Notes: a model not told the origin generated them from the sequence alone. Shown: positions 55,226-63,823, numbered from the stretch's first letter. The stretch: 64,000 nucleotides of DNA from Enterococcus sp. 9D6_DIV0238 (GCF_002174455.2 NZ_CP147246.1:581001-645000), one strand, 5' to 3'. A program made the numbers and translations.

Positions 55226-55297
55226 AAAATACCTAAGAACGTTCTTTTAAAAAGAACTTTTCTTAGGTATAGCCTGTGCTCTTCACAGTAACAATCC
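55226..55297 (-). promoter_or_regulatory. RAT antiterminator and overlapping terminator upstream of bglP
   Basis: Minus-strand GGATTGTTACTG, GAGCACAGG and CTATACC (55265-55297) match the LicT-type ribonucleic antiterminator. It overlaps a terminator: ATACCTAAGAA (55229-55239) with TTCTTAGGTAT (55260-55270), inner GTTCTTTT/AAAAAGAAC pairing, then a T-rich run. LicT binding would block the terminator. It starts right after the licT stop. Confidence 0.9.
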
Positions 55298-55298
55298 T

Positions 55299-56135
55299 TT
55301 AATTGTTTGTAATTCTTCTAATATGGATCGTGAGATAGATCATCTCATCCTCTTTTAAATCTCGACCGAATTCTTTGCCTATATACTCACGAATCTTCAA
55401 AGCACAGAGATATTCTTCCTGATACTTTTCTTTTAACATAAATAAGAAACCTTCATCTTTATCCTTGTCCAGTTCTATTCCACTAAATAAACGCTGAACA
55501 AAAAACTTCAAATGTGTAATGAATCGCTCATAATTTAACGTATATTCATCTAAATCCGTCTTATAATGATACTTAACAATATTGATGATTTTTTGAATCA
55601 CTTTTGTCATCTCAGATACTTGACTAACTTGTGATAAATCAAGTTCAGCATTGACGATATGCAAGGCGATGAATCCAGCTTCATCTTCCGGTAACGTGAT
55701 ATCCAAGCGATTGGAGATGATATTCAGCGCTTCTTTTCCGATCAAATATTCGTGATTATAAAAACGCTTGATTTCCCACAAAAGTGCATTTCTTACCGGT
55801 AAACCGCTATTATGTCGTTCGATCGCATAGTCGATATGATCTGTCAATGTCAGATAAATATTCTCATTCAATTTTTTTCCTAAAGAAACTTTGGCAAAAC
55901 CAATAATCTCATTCGCTACTTGTAAATGCTCCAAGCGGACATTCGAAAGCAGCTGAGTTAACTTATTAGTTGTTAAATCGGCATTACTTGTATAAACTTT
56001 TTCAATCAAACGGTCATCGATCACATCGCCGACTGTTTTCTTAAAGCCGATACCTTTCCCCATCACAAGAACTTCTTGGCCATCCAGATTGAGTGACTTG
56101 ACGATATTATTATTGATTACTTTTTTTACTTCCAT
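55299..56135 (-). CDS. licT: BglG/LicT-family transcriptional antiterminator
   Basis: A 278-residue RNA-binding regulator: CAT domain (residues 1-55, KKVINNNIVKSLNLDGQEVL with KGIGFKKTVGD) and two PRDs (about 65-170 and 175-278) with phosphorylatable His in LTDHIDYAIERH and ALHIVNAE / LTIHIRR. In the absence of sugar BglP-dependent phosphorylation of PRD1 inactivates it. First gene of licT-bglP-bglA; a RAT in its own leader suggests autoregulation. Confidence 0.95.
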   Translation of the reverse strand: MEVKKVINNNIVKSLNLDGQEVLVMGKGIGFKKTVGDVIDDRLIEKVYTSNADLTTNKLTQLLSNVRLEHLQVANEIIGFAKVSLGKKLNENIYLTLTDHIDYAIERHNSGLPVRNALLWEIKRFYNHEYLIGKEALNIISNRLDITLPEDEAGFIALHIVNAELDLSQVSQVSEMTKVIQKIINIVKYHYKTDLDEYTLNYERFITHLKFFVQRLFSGIELDKDKDEGFLFMLKEKYQEEYLCALKIREYIGKEFGRDLKEDEMIYLTIHIRRITNN

Positions 56136-56192
56136 AGTGTCTCCTCAATGAGATTCGATCAGCTAGCTAATATAACGATATGAAAGAAATAA

Positions 56193-56221
56193 AGTATAGC
56201 CTGAAAAATCAGTAACAATCT
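56193..56221 (-). promoter_or_regulatory. RAT-like site in the licT leader
   Basis: Minus-strand AGATTGTTACTG, ATTTTT, CAGGCTATACT resembles the RAT at 55265. No clear overlapping terminator with a U run is visible, unlike the bglP copy. Confidence 0.65.
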
Positions 56222-56235
56222 TCATTTCTCTTGTT

Positions 56236-56264
56236 ATTAAAACATGAAAGTAAAGCGTTGTCAA
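56236..56264 (-). promoter_or_regulatory. licT operon promoter with overlapping cre-like site
   Basis: -35 TTGACA (56259-56264), 17-nt spacer, -10 TTTAAT (56236-56241). The sequence GTAAAGCGTTGTCA over the -35 box is cre-like. Start near 56229, directly before the RAT-like site. Confidence 0.7.
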
Positions 56265-56287
56265 TACAAGAAAAACAGCCATTCATT

Positions 56288-57334
56288 TTAATATAAATAC
56301 TTTTCTCTCAAAAGATCCAGCTGCTTATCTGTTATACCTAAGCTAAGTTTCAAATACTTTTCCATCGTTCCAAATGTTTTTTCAACTGCATTGAAGGCAC
56401 CATCAAGATATTCTTTTTTAGTTAATTGCAAGGAGGATAAAAATGCAAGAACATCTTCATTATCTGTATATTTTTTGTAAATAGCCATTCGCTTAGCATT
56501 TCTAGGTGCATTCATCTTATCTGTAAGTAAATAATCTTGATAAACTTGGTCTTTATCGACACCTAACGCACTTAAATAAATCGCAGCTGCCCAACCTGTT
56601 CTGTCTTTTCCCCCCTGACAATGAAAAATCAGTGGTGTAGAATCTGCTTCTAATAATGTCGAGAAAAATCGTTGATAGGCATTGACTGCTTTTTCACCTA
56701 ATACCAATTGTTCCATTTGTTTACTCATCACATTGCGATTCTTTACTAACTGTTCTCTTCCTGCATCTGTACTTACCATTTTTTCGAGCTGAGCAATTTT
56801 TTCTTCATCTTTTTTTGAAACAGTTTGGGTACTAGCTTGCTGAGCCACATCCGCATGAGGATTAAAATTGACTGTTTCACTCAATAAAATCGACTTGTTA
56901 GGGTCTTTCGCTATTTCTTGCGGCGAACGAAAATCAATGATTCGCTTGATTCCAAGCCGTTCAATATACTTTTGCTCCTCCTCATCGATTTGATGCAAAG
57001 CATCCGAGCGAAAGACTAGACCCCACCGAGTCATCTGACCACGTGCTGTATAGTAGCCACCTAGATCGCGACAGTTATACAAATGATCTAATGGTAAACG
57101 CCGTTCAGCGCCAATAAAGACATCAGAACCCGAAAATAATTCAAAATAAAGACGTGTTTTTGGGTCAGGATCCTTAAACATCTGCCAACCTGCCTCTCTA
57201 AATTCTAGAAATGAAGTTGTTGATTCAGTCATAGAATCTTCACGACTATAATATACTTTAGCAGGAAGTCTCACTGAATCTGGTAGATTGATTTTTAAAT
57301 GATCTGCTTCTCTTTCAATTTGCAGCATCTGCAT
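56288..57334 (-). CDS. Tyrosine-protein phosphatase-like protein
   Basis: A 348-residue protein of the Y_phosphatase3 (LipA/IphP-like) group. Residues 1-80 form an extra N-terminal domain; NCRDLGGYYT begins the phosphatase part and HCQGGKDRTGWAA (nucleophile Cys239, Arg245) is the P-loop CX5R. No signal peptide. It is the last gene of a PTS operon, 12 nt after EIIC, in place of a glycosidase. It may act on a phosphoprotein or, as inference from context, on a phosphorylated sugar product. Confidence 0.88.
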   Translation of the reverse strand: MQMLQIEREADHLKINLPDSVRLPAKVYYSREDSMTESTTSFLEFREAGWQMFKDPDPKTRLYFELFSGSDVFIGAERRLPLDHLYNCRDLGGYYTARGQMTRWGLVFRSDALHQIDEEEQKYIERLGIKRIIDFRSPQEIAKDPNKSILLSETVNFNPHADVAQQASTQTVSKKDEEKIAQLEKMVSTDAGREQLVKNRNVMSKQMEQLVLGEKAVNAYQRFFSTLLEADSTPLIFHCQGGKDRTGWAAAIYLSALGVDKDQVYQDYLLTDKMNAPRNAKRMAIYKKYTDNEDVLAFLSSLQLTKKEYLDGAFNAVEKTFGTMEKYLKLSLGITDKQLDLLREKYLY

Positions 57335-57346
57335 ATTCTCACACTC

Positions 57347-58606
57347 CTATTGATTTTCAAGCGTTGCAGCTTCTTCAATGACTCCTTGTTTATCTAATTT
57401 TTTTATGAATGGTAGATATAACAATAGTACCACAACAAACTGGATCAGCTGTACCACTAATCCTTGCCAGCCTGCTGCCATAAATCCAGATAAAAATGTC
57501 GGAAGATTTTTCGGCACATTCACGCTGATCACCGGTAAAAATCCAATGATTGTTGCAATATAGGCAATGCCCACACAAACTGCCGCTGAGAGTGTCAAAG
57601 GAATAAAGATGACTGCATTCATGATCATCGGAATCCCAAATTTCATCGGTTCTGTGATCCCAAAAATACTTGGAATGAATGAGATTTTTCCAATCGATTT
57701 GAATTTTTCGCTTTTGCTCATCCAGACTAAGATCACTGCTAAAGCCAAAGCTCTTGGTCCTTTAAATGCATCTAAGAAAAATGAATTGATGATATTCGTA
57801 GCAGCTTCTCCAGCAGCAACAGCTTCCATATTAGCATAAGCTTGTGACGTAAATAAAACAGCGATCACTGATCCAACGACCATACTGCCATGAATTCCAA
57901 AAAACCAAAGTAACTCAGATAAAAACATAATGAACAACGCTGACCAAATCGAACCACCCAATGATTCAAGAGGAGTTTGTAAATTAGTATAAATAAAATC
58001 ATGGACATTCCCAAATCTTGTTTCTGCAAACAATGTACTGATTATAATAACAACGATAAATATAATAGCTGCTGGTACGATTGCTTCAAATGTCTTTGCA
58101 ATAGCTGTTGGTACACTTTCCGGCATACGGAATGTAATTCTTTTTTCGACCATTTTAGCAAATAGCCATGTCACAACTAACGCTACGATCATTCCAACAA
58201 AAATCCCTTTAGATCCTAAATAAGTCAGCTCATACGCCATTGCAGGCTTTTCTCCGCCGATATCAAAAGCGGTGATCGGTGTTAAAACAAAGAAAGAAGC
58301 CAATGACAAAATAATTGACGCGATCGTGTCCCCTTTCTTCTCTCTTGCCATCGCGCAAGAAATCCCAATAATAATATAGATCGTGATCAAATTACTTGAA
58401 ATCGAAGTACCTAACGAACATGCTTTTGTCACGATTTCCGGTAATCCTGGAATCATACCAATGATCGTCGTCAAACTCCCAACGATCGTGATCGGCAGAG
58501 TCATCATCATCCCATTAGCAATACTTTTTACAAAAGTATTATTTGAAAATTTATTGACAAACACATTCAACCCATTGATAAATGAACTTTTTTTCACTTC
58601 TGACAT
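57347..58606 (-). CDS. PTS lactose/cellobiose-family EIIC
   Basis: A 419-residue membrane permease, about 10 helices, with the CelB-type signatures IANGMMMTLPITIVGSLTTI, FFGIHGSMVVGSV and FIPSIFGITEPMKFGIPMIMN. It imports a disaccharide or similar with phosphorylation by the EIIB partner. It lies in the operon EIIA-EIIB-EIIC-phosphatase. Substrate not identifiable; no glycoside hydrolase is linked. Confidence 0.93.
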   Translation of the reverse strand: MSEVKKSSFINGLNVFVNKFSNNTFVKSIANGMMMTLPITIVGSLTTIIGMIPGLPEIVTKACSLGTSISSNLITIYIIIGISCAMAREKKGDTIASIILSLASFFVLTPITAFDIGGEKPAMAYELTYLGSKGIFVGMIVALVVTWLFAKMVEKRITFRMPESVPTAIAKTFEAIVPAAIIFIVVIIISTLFAETRFGNVHDFIYTNLQTPLESLGGSIWSALFIMFLSELLWFFGIHGSMVVGSVIAVLFTSQAYANMEAVAAGEAATNIINSFFLDAFKGPRALALAVILVWMSKSEKFKSIGKISFIPSIFGITEPMKFGIPMIMNAVIFIPLTLSAAVCVGIAYIATIIGFLPVISVNVPKNLPTFLSGFMAAGWQGLVVQLIQFVVVLLLYLPFIKKLDKQGVIEEAATLENQ

Positions 58607-58623
58607 TTGTCATTCTCCTTTTT

Positions 58624-58932
58624 CTATTTTGATTTAGCTGCAATAACTTCTTGTGCCTTCTTAAATACTTTCTCTCCGTTCATCATTCCATAATCCATCA
58701 TCTCGATCACTAAAACAGGAATCTCAGGATACTCTTTTTTCACGTCTTCCTGCTGATATCCAACTTGCGGACCGAGTAATATAATATCCGATCCTGTCAC
58801 TCTTTCTTCTAATTCACTTAGACCACATGCTGAAATATCAGCCTCAATTCCTTGTGAAGAAGCATATTCTTCCATTTTTTTGACTAACATTCCTGTAGAC
58901 ATTCCACCTGCACACGCTAACGTAATTTTCAT
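58624..58932 (-). CDS. PTS lactose/cellobiose-family EIIB
   Basis: A 102-residue cytosolic phosphotransfer domain. The phospho-Cys lies in ITLACAGGMSTGMLV at position 7, the classic CelA P-loop. Further motifs: SDIILLGPQVGYQ. ATG 58932 with AAGGTG upstream is preferred over GTG 58941. Confidence 0.94.
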   Translation of the reverse strand: MKITLACAGGMSTGMLVKKMEEYASSQGIEADISACGLSELEERVTGSDIILLGPQVGYQQEDVKKEYPEIPVLVIEMMDYGMMNGEKVFKKAQEVIAAKSK

Positions 58933-58955
58933 TCTGATCACCTTTTCTATTATTT

Positions 58956-59291
58956 TTAAGCACTCTTTTTAATTAAGTTACGCAATTCCCGCATTTCTTC
59001 ATGCAAATCAATAAATTCTTTTGTAAAATCCGTAGCCGTTATAGCTGCCATCATGTGATCTTGCGCATGGGTCAAAAACATCGTCGCAGGTTCATCCGGA
59101 TTACTGGCAAAATTCTGTAAAATAGTTGTATGCTGCTGGTGAGCAATTTTTAAGTTGTCTTTGCTTTCCTCTAAAAGTTTTTTAGCAGACCCAACATCCC
59201 CTTTTTTAGCTTCTTTGATTGCATTCATTGCTAGAGATTTTGCATTTCCTGCATAAACAATGATCTGCATCACATCTGTTTCTGAAATCAT
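58956..59291 (-). CDS. PTS lactose/cellobiose-family EIIA
   Basis: A 111-residue helical EIIA (LacF/CelC). The conserved phospho-His region is MFLTHAQDHMMAAITA, and the N-terminus has VMQIIVYAGNAKSLAMNAI. ATG 59291 with AGGAGAAGG upstream is chosen; a longer frame would run into the sigma-54 promoter. First gene of the operon. Confidence 0.94.
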   Translation of the reverse strand: MISETDVMQIIVYAGNAKSLAMNAIKEAKKGDVGSAKKLLEESKDNLKIAHQQHTTILQNFASNPDEPATMFLTHAQDHMMAAITATDFTKEFIDLHEEMRELRNLIKKSA

Positions 59292-59334
59292 CTGACCTTC
59301 TCCTCTCAAATATATCCTAGTCATCTCTCTATAA

Positions 59335-59351
59335 AGCAATTTTCATGCCAA
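59335..59351 (-). promoter_or_regulatory. Sigma-54 (-24/-12) promoter of the PTS operon
   Basis: Minus-strand TTGGCATGAAAATTGCT matches the TTGGCAC-N5-TTGCT consensus with exact GG to GC spacing. The start would lie near 59324, giving a 33-nt leader. The divergent activator is a sigma-54-interacting LevR-type protein, which supports the call. Confidence 0.9.
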
Positions 59352-59387
59352 ACACTCAACCAACACTCCATATAGTGAATTATGCCT

Positions 59388-59453
59388 ATGTGTTTCTTTT
59401 GCATTAAAATTAAAACACTTTATCAAACACTTTTTTTATAAAACGAAACACAT
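59388..59453. promoter_or_regulatory. Inverted repeat, candidate activator binding site (UAS)
   Basis: ATGTGTTTC (59388-59396) and GAAACACAT (59445-59453), perfect 9-bp arms 48 nt apart; between them AAAACACTT and AAACACTTT repeats. About 40-100 nt upstream of the -24/-12 promoter, suited to an enhancer-binding protein. Confidence 0.6.
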
Positions 59454-59525
59454 GACTTTGACTATTCAGTTTGCGAACATTATACTTAAATGGAAAGATT
59501 ATTGATGAAAGACTGGGGAAGAATT

Positions 59526-62189
59526 ATGAAACGAATCGATAAAGTTGCTGAAATCCTTGCAACTTACACAAAAAGCCAACCGGCAACTGCAATGGAGATT
59601 GCTGAAAAACTAGGGATCACTAGAGCAAATGTCAGCAGTGATCTAAACCAGCTTGTTAAGCTCAATAAAGCAAAAAAGACCGGAACAAAACCGATCTACT
59701 TTTTTTCAACTACGCCAAACATTCAAAGTAAGGAAAACATTTTAGATACATTTACTAAGAAAAGTCCTAGCCTATTTCATTGCAGTGAACAAGCAAAGGC
59801 AGCGGTCTTGTATCCGCCAAAAGGTATGCATATCCTTTTAACAGGTGAAACGGGTGTTGGAAAAAGTATGTTTGCAGAATTGATCTTTACTTATGCAAAA
59901 TCACAAAATAAATTGAAAGCGGATTCTAAATTTGTCACATTTAATTGTGCCGACTATGCGAATAATCCTCAATTACTTGTAGGTTCGATTTTTGGTATAT
60001 CTAAAGGGGCATATACAGGAGCGGACAGCGATCGTGCTGGCTTGTTAGAGGAAGCAGATGGCGGTATTTTGTTTCTTGATGAAATACATCGGCTGCCTCC
60101 AGAAGGTCAGGAGATGCTTTTCACTTTTATAGATAAGGAAATCTACCGAAGATTAGGAGAAACAACGAGCGAAAGAAAGGCTCAAGTGCTATTGATTTGT
60201 GCTACAACTGAAGATATTTCTTCAAACCTGCTTCAAACATTCATTCGTAGAATCCCAATGAGGATCAATATTCCTAATTTGGAGGAACGTGGATTAGAAG
60301 AACGGTTGACGTTGATCTCAACTTTTTTTCAAGAAGAAACTAAAAAGCTGAAATCACCGATCGAAGTATCTACAAATACGATTCGCGCCTTATTAGGCTA
60401 TCATTGTGCGAATAATGTCGGGCAGTTAAAAGCAGATATCCAGCTTTTATGCGCTAAGGCCTACTCTCAATTTATTGCTCGACAAGAAGAGGCACTAAAA
60501 ATCAGCAGTTATGAATTGCCTCACTATATCCGGGAAGGTCTTTATAATGTTGAAGAAAGGCAGAAAATCTGGCTTCTACTGCCAAATATGAACAGTCGTT
60601 TTTTTCTTTTTGATGACGATACTACGACACTTTTTGTTCCAAAAGACAACAAGGGTGACGACATTTATCAAATCATTGAACAAAAAATGAATGATATGGA
60701 ACGAATTGGATTAGATAGTACGCAAACTTCTGAAATCATAGACACAACGATCACTAATTATTATCGCTCCTATGCAAGTGATTCTTCAGCTGATCTTCAA
60801 AATTTAGAGCAGATCGTCGGCTCTGAAATTCTTGCTACTTCCAGTAAGGTATGTGAAAAAGCTGCTCGTTTATTAAATTGCTATCTGTCTGATAATGTTC
60901 GCTATGGAATCGCTCTTCACTTATATAATACGATCCAACGAATCAAACGTGGACAAACGATCAAAAATCCGAGGATCGATGAAATAAAAAATAACCATCC
61001 GCAACTCTTTGAAACAGCCCAGCACTGCTTGTCTGTGATTGAAACAGATTTTAGCGTAAAATTGCCTGAAGATGAAGCTGGCTTTTTAGCACTATTTTTT
61101 ACAGCAGATGAAACTAAACAAAAAAAACGAATCAAAGTAGAAGTCATTGTTGTTGCTCATGGGGAGTCGACAGCGACTAGTATGGCTAATGTCGTCAATA
61201 AGCTGCTGGGCGAAAATATTGCGTTTGGATTTGATATGCCTCTCGAAGAAAAACCAAGGGTGATATTGACTCGAATTCAAGAATATCTTAAACAAAAAAA
61301 AGAACAGAAAGATGTTTTATTACTTGTTGATATGGGATCACTCATCAATTTTAGTGACGAACTTAAAGAATACACCGTTACGGATATCCGTTGTATCGAG
61401 TTAGTGAGTACACTACACGTTTTAGAAGCTAGCAGAAAAGCAGCTTTGGGTGCTACCTTAAATGAAGTATATGAATCAACCGTAAATATCAGAGGTCTTT
61501 CTACCTACCAGCAAAAGGCAGCGATTGCGCTAGAACAACGTACATTCTATTTGCTAACATTATGTTCAACTGGCGAAGGCTCTGCGCAGCTTATAAAAAA
61601 AATGCTCCGCTCACGCTTAAACTTAAGAGGAGGTTCATGTGAAATCGTTTCTTTGCAGGTAGCAGATGCTGATTTAGTGACAAAAACGGTCAATAGCTTA
61701 AATAAAACTGGTAAAATCATCTGTACTATTGGAACTTTTCAAATAGGTTTGAGTACACCGCATTTCTCTATCAATGATGCTTTAAATGAAACTAATACTA
61801 CAAAGATTCAGGCGTTAATTGACTATGAACTTGCTTTTGAAGGTATGCGCCTCAATATCACAGATATGTTGGATTACCCTCACGGTGAAAAACTGATTTC
61901 AACAACTAGAGATTGGGTCGAAACACTAGCTGAAGAAATAACGCCACTTCTTTCATATGAAATCAAAGTCGGTTTAGCTTGCCACGTAATCTGCATGATC
62001 GACCGCCTACTTCAAGGAAAGAATGTAAGTAGTTTTCCTAAAACAGAATCTTTTAAAGAAAAGTATCAAACAGAAATCTACAAAGTAGCCCAAAATATAA
62101 AGCTACTGGAAACTTATTACGGGATCGATATTCCGAAAGATGAGGTTTTCTATATCACAGCCTTTTTTATGAACGAATCTTTTCTTTAA
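59526..62189 (+). CDS. LevR-family sigma-54 transcriptional activator
   Basis: An 887-residue PTS-controlled activator. Residues 1-60 are an HTH (AMEIAEKLGITRANVSSDLN); an AAA+ domain follows (Walker A GETGVGKS 107-114, GAYTGA 161-166 for sigma-54 contact, Walker B GILFLDEIHR about 180-189). Then PRD1 (about 435-540), an EIIA-Man-like domain (VIVVAHGESTATSMA), an EIIB-like domain with a Cys P-loop (LLTLCSTGEGSAQLI) and PRD2 (about 785-887). It is divergent from the PTS operon it should activate. Start ATG 59526 matches the family start MKRIDKV. RpoN itself is not in this window. Confidence 0.95.
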   Translation: MKRIDKVAEILATYTKSQPATAMEIAEKLGITRANVSSDLNQLVKLNKAKKTGTKPIYFFSTTPNIQSKENILDTFTKKSPSLFHCSEQAKAAVLYPPKGMHILLTGETGVGKSMFAELIFTYAKSQNKLKADSKFVTFNCADYANNPQLLVGSIFGISKGAYTGADSDRAGLLEEADGGILFLDEIHRLPPEGQEMLFTFIDKEIYRRLGETTSERKAQVLLICATTEDISSNLLQTFIRRIPMRINIPNLEERGLEERLTLISTFFQEETKKLKSPIEVSTNTIRALLGYHCANNVGQLKADIQLLCAKAYSQFIARQEEALKISSYELPHYIREGLYNVEERQKIWLLLPNMNSRFFLFDDDTTTLFVPKDNKGDDIYQIIEQKMNDMERIGLDSTQTSEIIDTTITNYYRSYASDSSADLQNLEQIVGSEILATSSKVCEKAARLLNCYLSDNVRYGIALHLYNTIQRIKRGQTIKNPRIDEIKNNHPQLFETAQHCLSVIETDFSVKLPEDEAGFLALFFTADETKQKKRIKVEVIVVAHGESTATSMANVVNKLLGENIAFGFDMPLEEKPRVILTRIQEYLKQKKEQKDVLLLVDMGSLINFSDELKEYTVTDIRCIELVSTLHVLEASRKAALGATLNEVYESTVNIRGLSTYQQKAAIALEQRTFYLLTLCSTGEGSAQLIKKMLRSRLNLRGGSCEIVSLQVADADLVTKTVNSLNKTGKIICTIGTFQIGLSTPHFSINDALNETNTTKIQALIDYELAFEGMRLNITDMLDYPHGEKLISTTRDWVETLAEEITPLLSYEIKVGLACHVICMIDRLLQGKNVSSFPKTESFKEKYQTEIYKVAQNIKLLETYYGIDIPKDEVFYITAFFMNESFL

Positions 62190-62256
62190 AAATTAATAAC
62201 TATCTCCTAAGTATTTAAATGGATAATATCTGCGCTATTTTAATTTACTTATAGAT

Positions 62257-62289
62257 TAAAAGCCAACGTATGATATACGTTGGCTTTTA
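62257..62289. terminator. Terminator after the LevR-type gene
   Basis: TAAAAGCCAACGTAT, GAT loop, ATACGTTGGCTTTTA: a 15-bp perfect stem. Confidence 0.85.
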
Positions 62290-62376
62290 TAATAGCTCTC
62301 AAAATTAAGGCAATAGATCCTTTTTAATTGTATTCATCATTTAATCTAGTCAGTATATTTAGATACAGAAGCACTA

Positions 62377-63032
62377 TTATACTACAATTGTTGTTTGTAT
62401 TTCAGTCGTTCCAAATATGCCATTGATGGCTTGTTCAACTTCACTTTTTATTGCCTGCAGTCCAGAGGTGACTCATCAAAACTATAGACCACGAGCATGG
62501 CTTTTTTCGTTTCAAGCGAAATCATCGCTCTAGTTGAATCAGAGATCGGACTACCAAAAGGACCAAGTGAATCACTCAACACAGGAAAATTGCTGATTTT
62601 GATCATGCCTTTTCCGATCCCTTCATATTCTTCACCTTTACTTGCTACCAAATAAGAAAGATCATCATTCAATTTAGATAGATCATAACTGCCAATCGGT
62701 AAATACAGTTTCAAAGAAAGATAGTTATTCAAATCTACAAGCTCATTGATTTGATATAATCCTTACCCCTTAACTATTCTTCTTAATAAGCTATCTGACG
62801 AAGGCCGATGACGAGAAGGATCGAGCCCAAGACCTTTATAAAACAATTTAGTTTGCTTAATTCTTTTATTATCAAGTATACCTTCTAATGTTATTGTACT
62901 TTCTATTTCAGCAATCATTGGTGTTAAAAAATTTTCCCAAAGATTTTTATCATACTTTCTATTACATAAATCAAATGTAGATACTACAAGTTGGGCTTTC
63001 TTTAATTTAGGTGTTTCTTTTACTATATTCAT
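62377..63032 (-). pseudogene. B3/B4 tRNA-binding-domain protein, broken
   Basis: The product resembles free-standing B3/B4-domain proteins related to the PheRS beta subunit: RHRPSSDSLLRRIVKG, then (after a stop) LYQINELVDLNNYLSLKLYL, EEYEGIGKGMIKISNFPVL and GPFGSPISDS. An in-frame TAA at 62763-62765 stands where the family has a lysine codon (KGKGLY). Near 62455-62470 the frame shifts, and the C-terminal part LQAIKSEVEQAINGIFG reads in another frame to TAA 62377. Start ATG 63032, 10 nt after GGAGG. Intact relatives are thought to edit or bind tRNA or amino acid. Confidence 0.85.
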
Positions 63033-63068
63033 AATCAATAGTCCTCCGTTAATATCAAAAATATTTTT

Positions 63069-63116
63069 TTAACGGAAATCAGGCACATCGCACTCGCAAA
63101 GAGGAGTAAAAATCAT
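63069..63116 (-). CDS. 15-codon leader ORF upstream of the B3/B4 pseudogene
   Basis: ATG 63116 lies 6 nt after a strong GGAGGTG. The peptide is MIFTPLCECDVPDFR. It ends 37 nt before the pseudogene start. Two Cys codons flank a Glu (TGC GAG TGC). A translated leader that controlled the downstream gene is possible; it may persist without function now that the gene is broken. Confidence 0.5.
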   Translation of the reverse strand: MIFTPLCECDVPDFR

Positions 63117-63228
63117 AATTTCACCTCCAAAAAATGAATTAATCCAATATTATATTATTTTAGTTATGAATTCAAGCTGTTATGCTAGCTCATAGTATTT
63201 ATAAACAATAACTATTTACTAAACAAAA

Positions 63229-63258
63229 AAACTGTTAAATCAATGATTTAACAGTTTT
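63229..63258 (-). terminator. Terminator of the tRNA operon
   Basis: AAACTGTTAAATCA and TGATTTAACAGTTT form a 14-bp stem just after tRNA-Leu. Confidence 0.85.
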
Positions 63259-63260
63259 TA

Positions 63261-63344
63261 TACCGGCGGCCGGGGTCGAACCGGCACGCCCTCGCGGGCA
63301 CTGGATTTTGAGTCCAGCGCGTCTGCCAATTCCGCCACGCCGGC
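63261..63344 (-). tRNA. tRNA-Leu (CAA)
   Basis: Type II tRNA with a long variable arm (TGCCCGCGAGGGCGT). Anticodon loop CTCAAAA gives CAA for UUG codons. Acceptor GCCGGCG with CGCCGGT, discriminator A. CCA not encoded. Confidence 0.97.
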
Positions 63345-63360
63345 ATGAAATAATTTTGCA

Positions 63361-63431
<71 letters not shown>

Positions 63432-63465
63432 ATATTGCAATGTAAATTTCTCTAATAGAGAAAAA

Positions 63466-63537
63466 CTGGGGTAGCTGGATTCGAACCAACGCATGACAGA
63501 GTCAAAGTCTGTTGCCTTACCGCTTGGCGATACCCCA
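63466..63537 (-). tRNA. tRNA-Gln (UUG)
   Basis: Acceptor TGGGGTA with TACCCCA, discriminator G. Anticodon loop CTTTGAC gives TTG. Confidence 0.97.
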
Positions 63538-63553
63538 AAAATTTAAAGTTAAG

Positions 63554-63627
63554 GGCGACTGATGGGAATCGAACCCACGAGTGGCGGAACCACAATCCGC
63601 TGTGTTAACCACTTCACCACAATCGCC
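63554..63627 (-). tRNA. tRNA-His (GUG), copy 1
   Basis: Acceptor GCGATTG with CAGTCGC, encoded G-1 facing C73 as in His tRNAs. Anticodon loop TTGTGGT gives GTG. Differs from copy 2 at one base in the variable loop. Confidence 0.97.
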
Positions 63628-63658
63628 ATAAAACACTTGGCAAAAATTTAAAACTAAG

Positions 63659-63732
63659 GGCGACTGATGGGAATCGAACCCACGAATGGCGGAACCACAA
63701 TCCGCTGTGTTAACCACTTCACCACAATCGCC
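63659..63732 (-). tRNA. tRNA-His (GUG), copy 2
   Basis: Second copy, same acceptor, G-1 and anticodon GTG; a T replaces C in the variable loop. The 105-nt offset and shared AAATTTAAA flank show a tandem duplication. Confidence 0.97.
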
Positions 63733-63743
63733 ATAAATTTTAA

Positions 63744-63814
63744 CAGGGATAGTAGGAATCGAACCCACAATGACGGTTTTGGAGACCGTAGTTATACCGT
63801 TTAACTATATCCCT
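63744..63814 (-). tRNA. tRNA-Trp (CCA)
   Basis: Acceptor AGGGATA with TATCCCT, discriminator G. Anticodon loop CTCCAAA gives CCA. Confidence 0.97.
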
Positions 63815-63823
63815 ACTTTTAAA

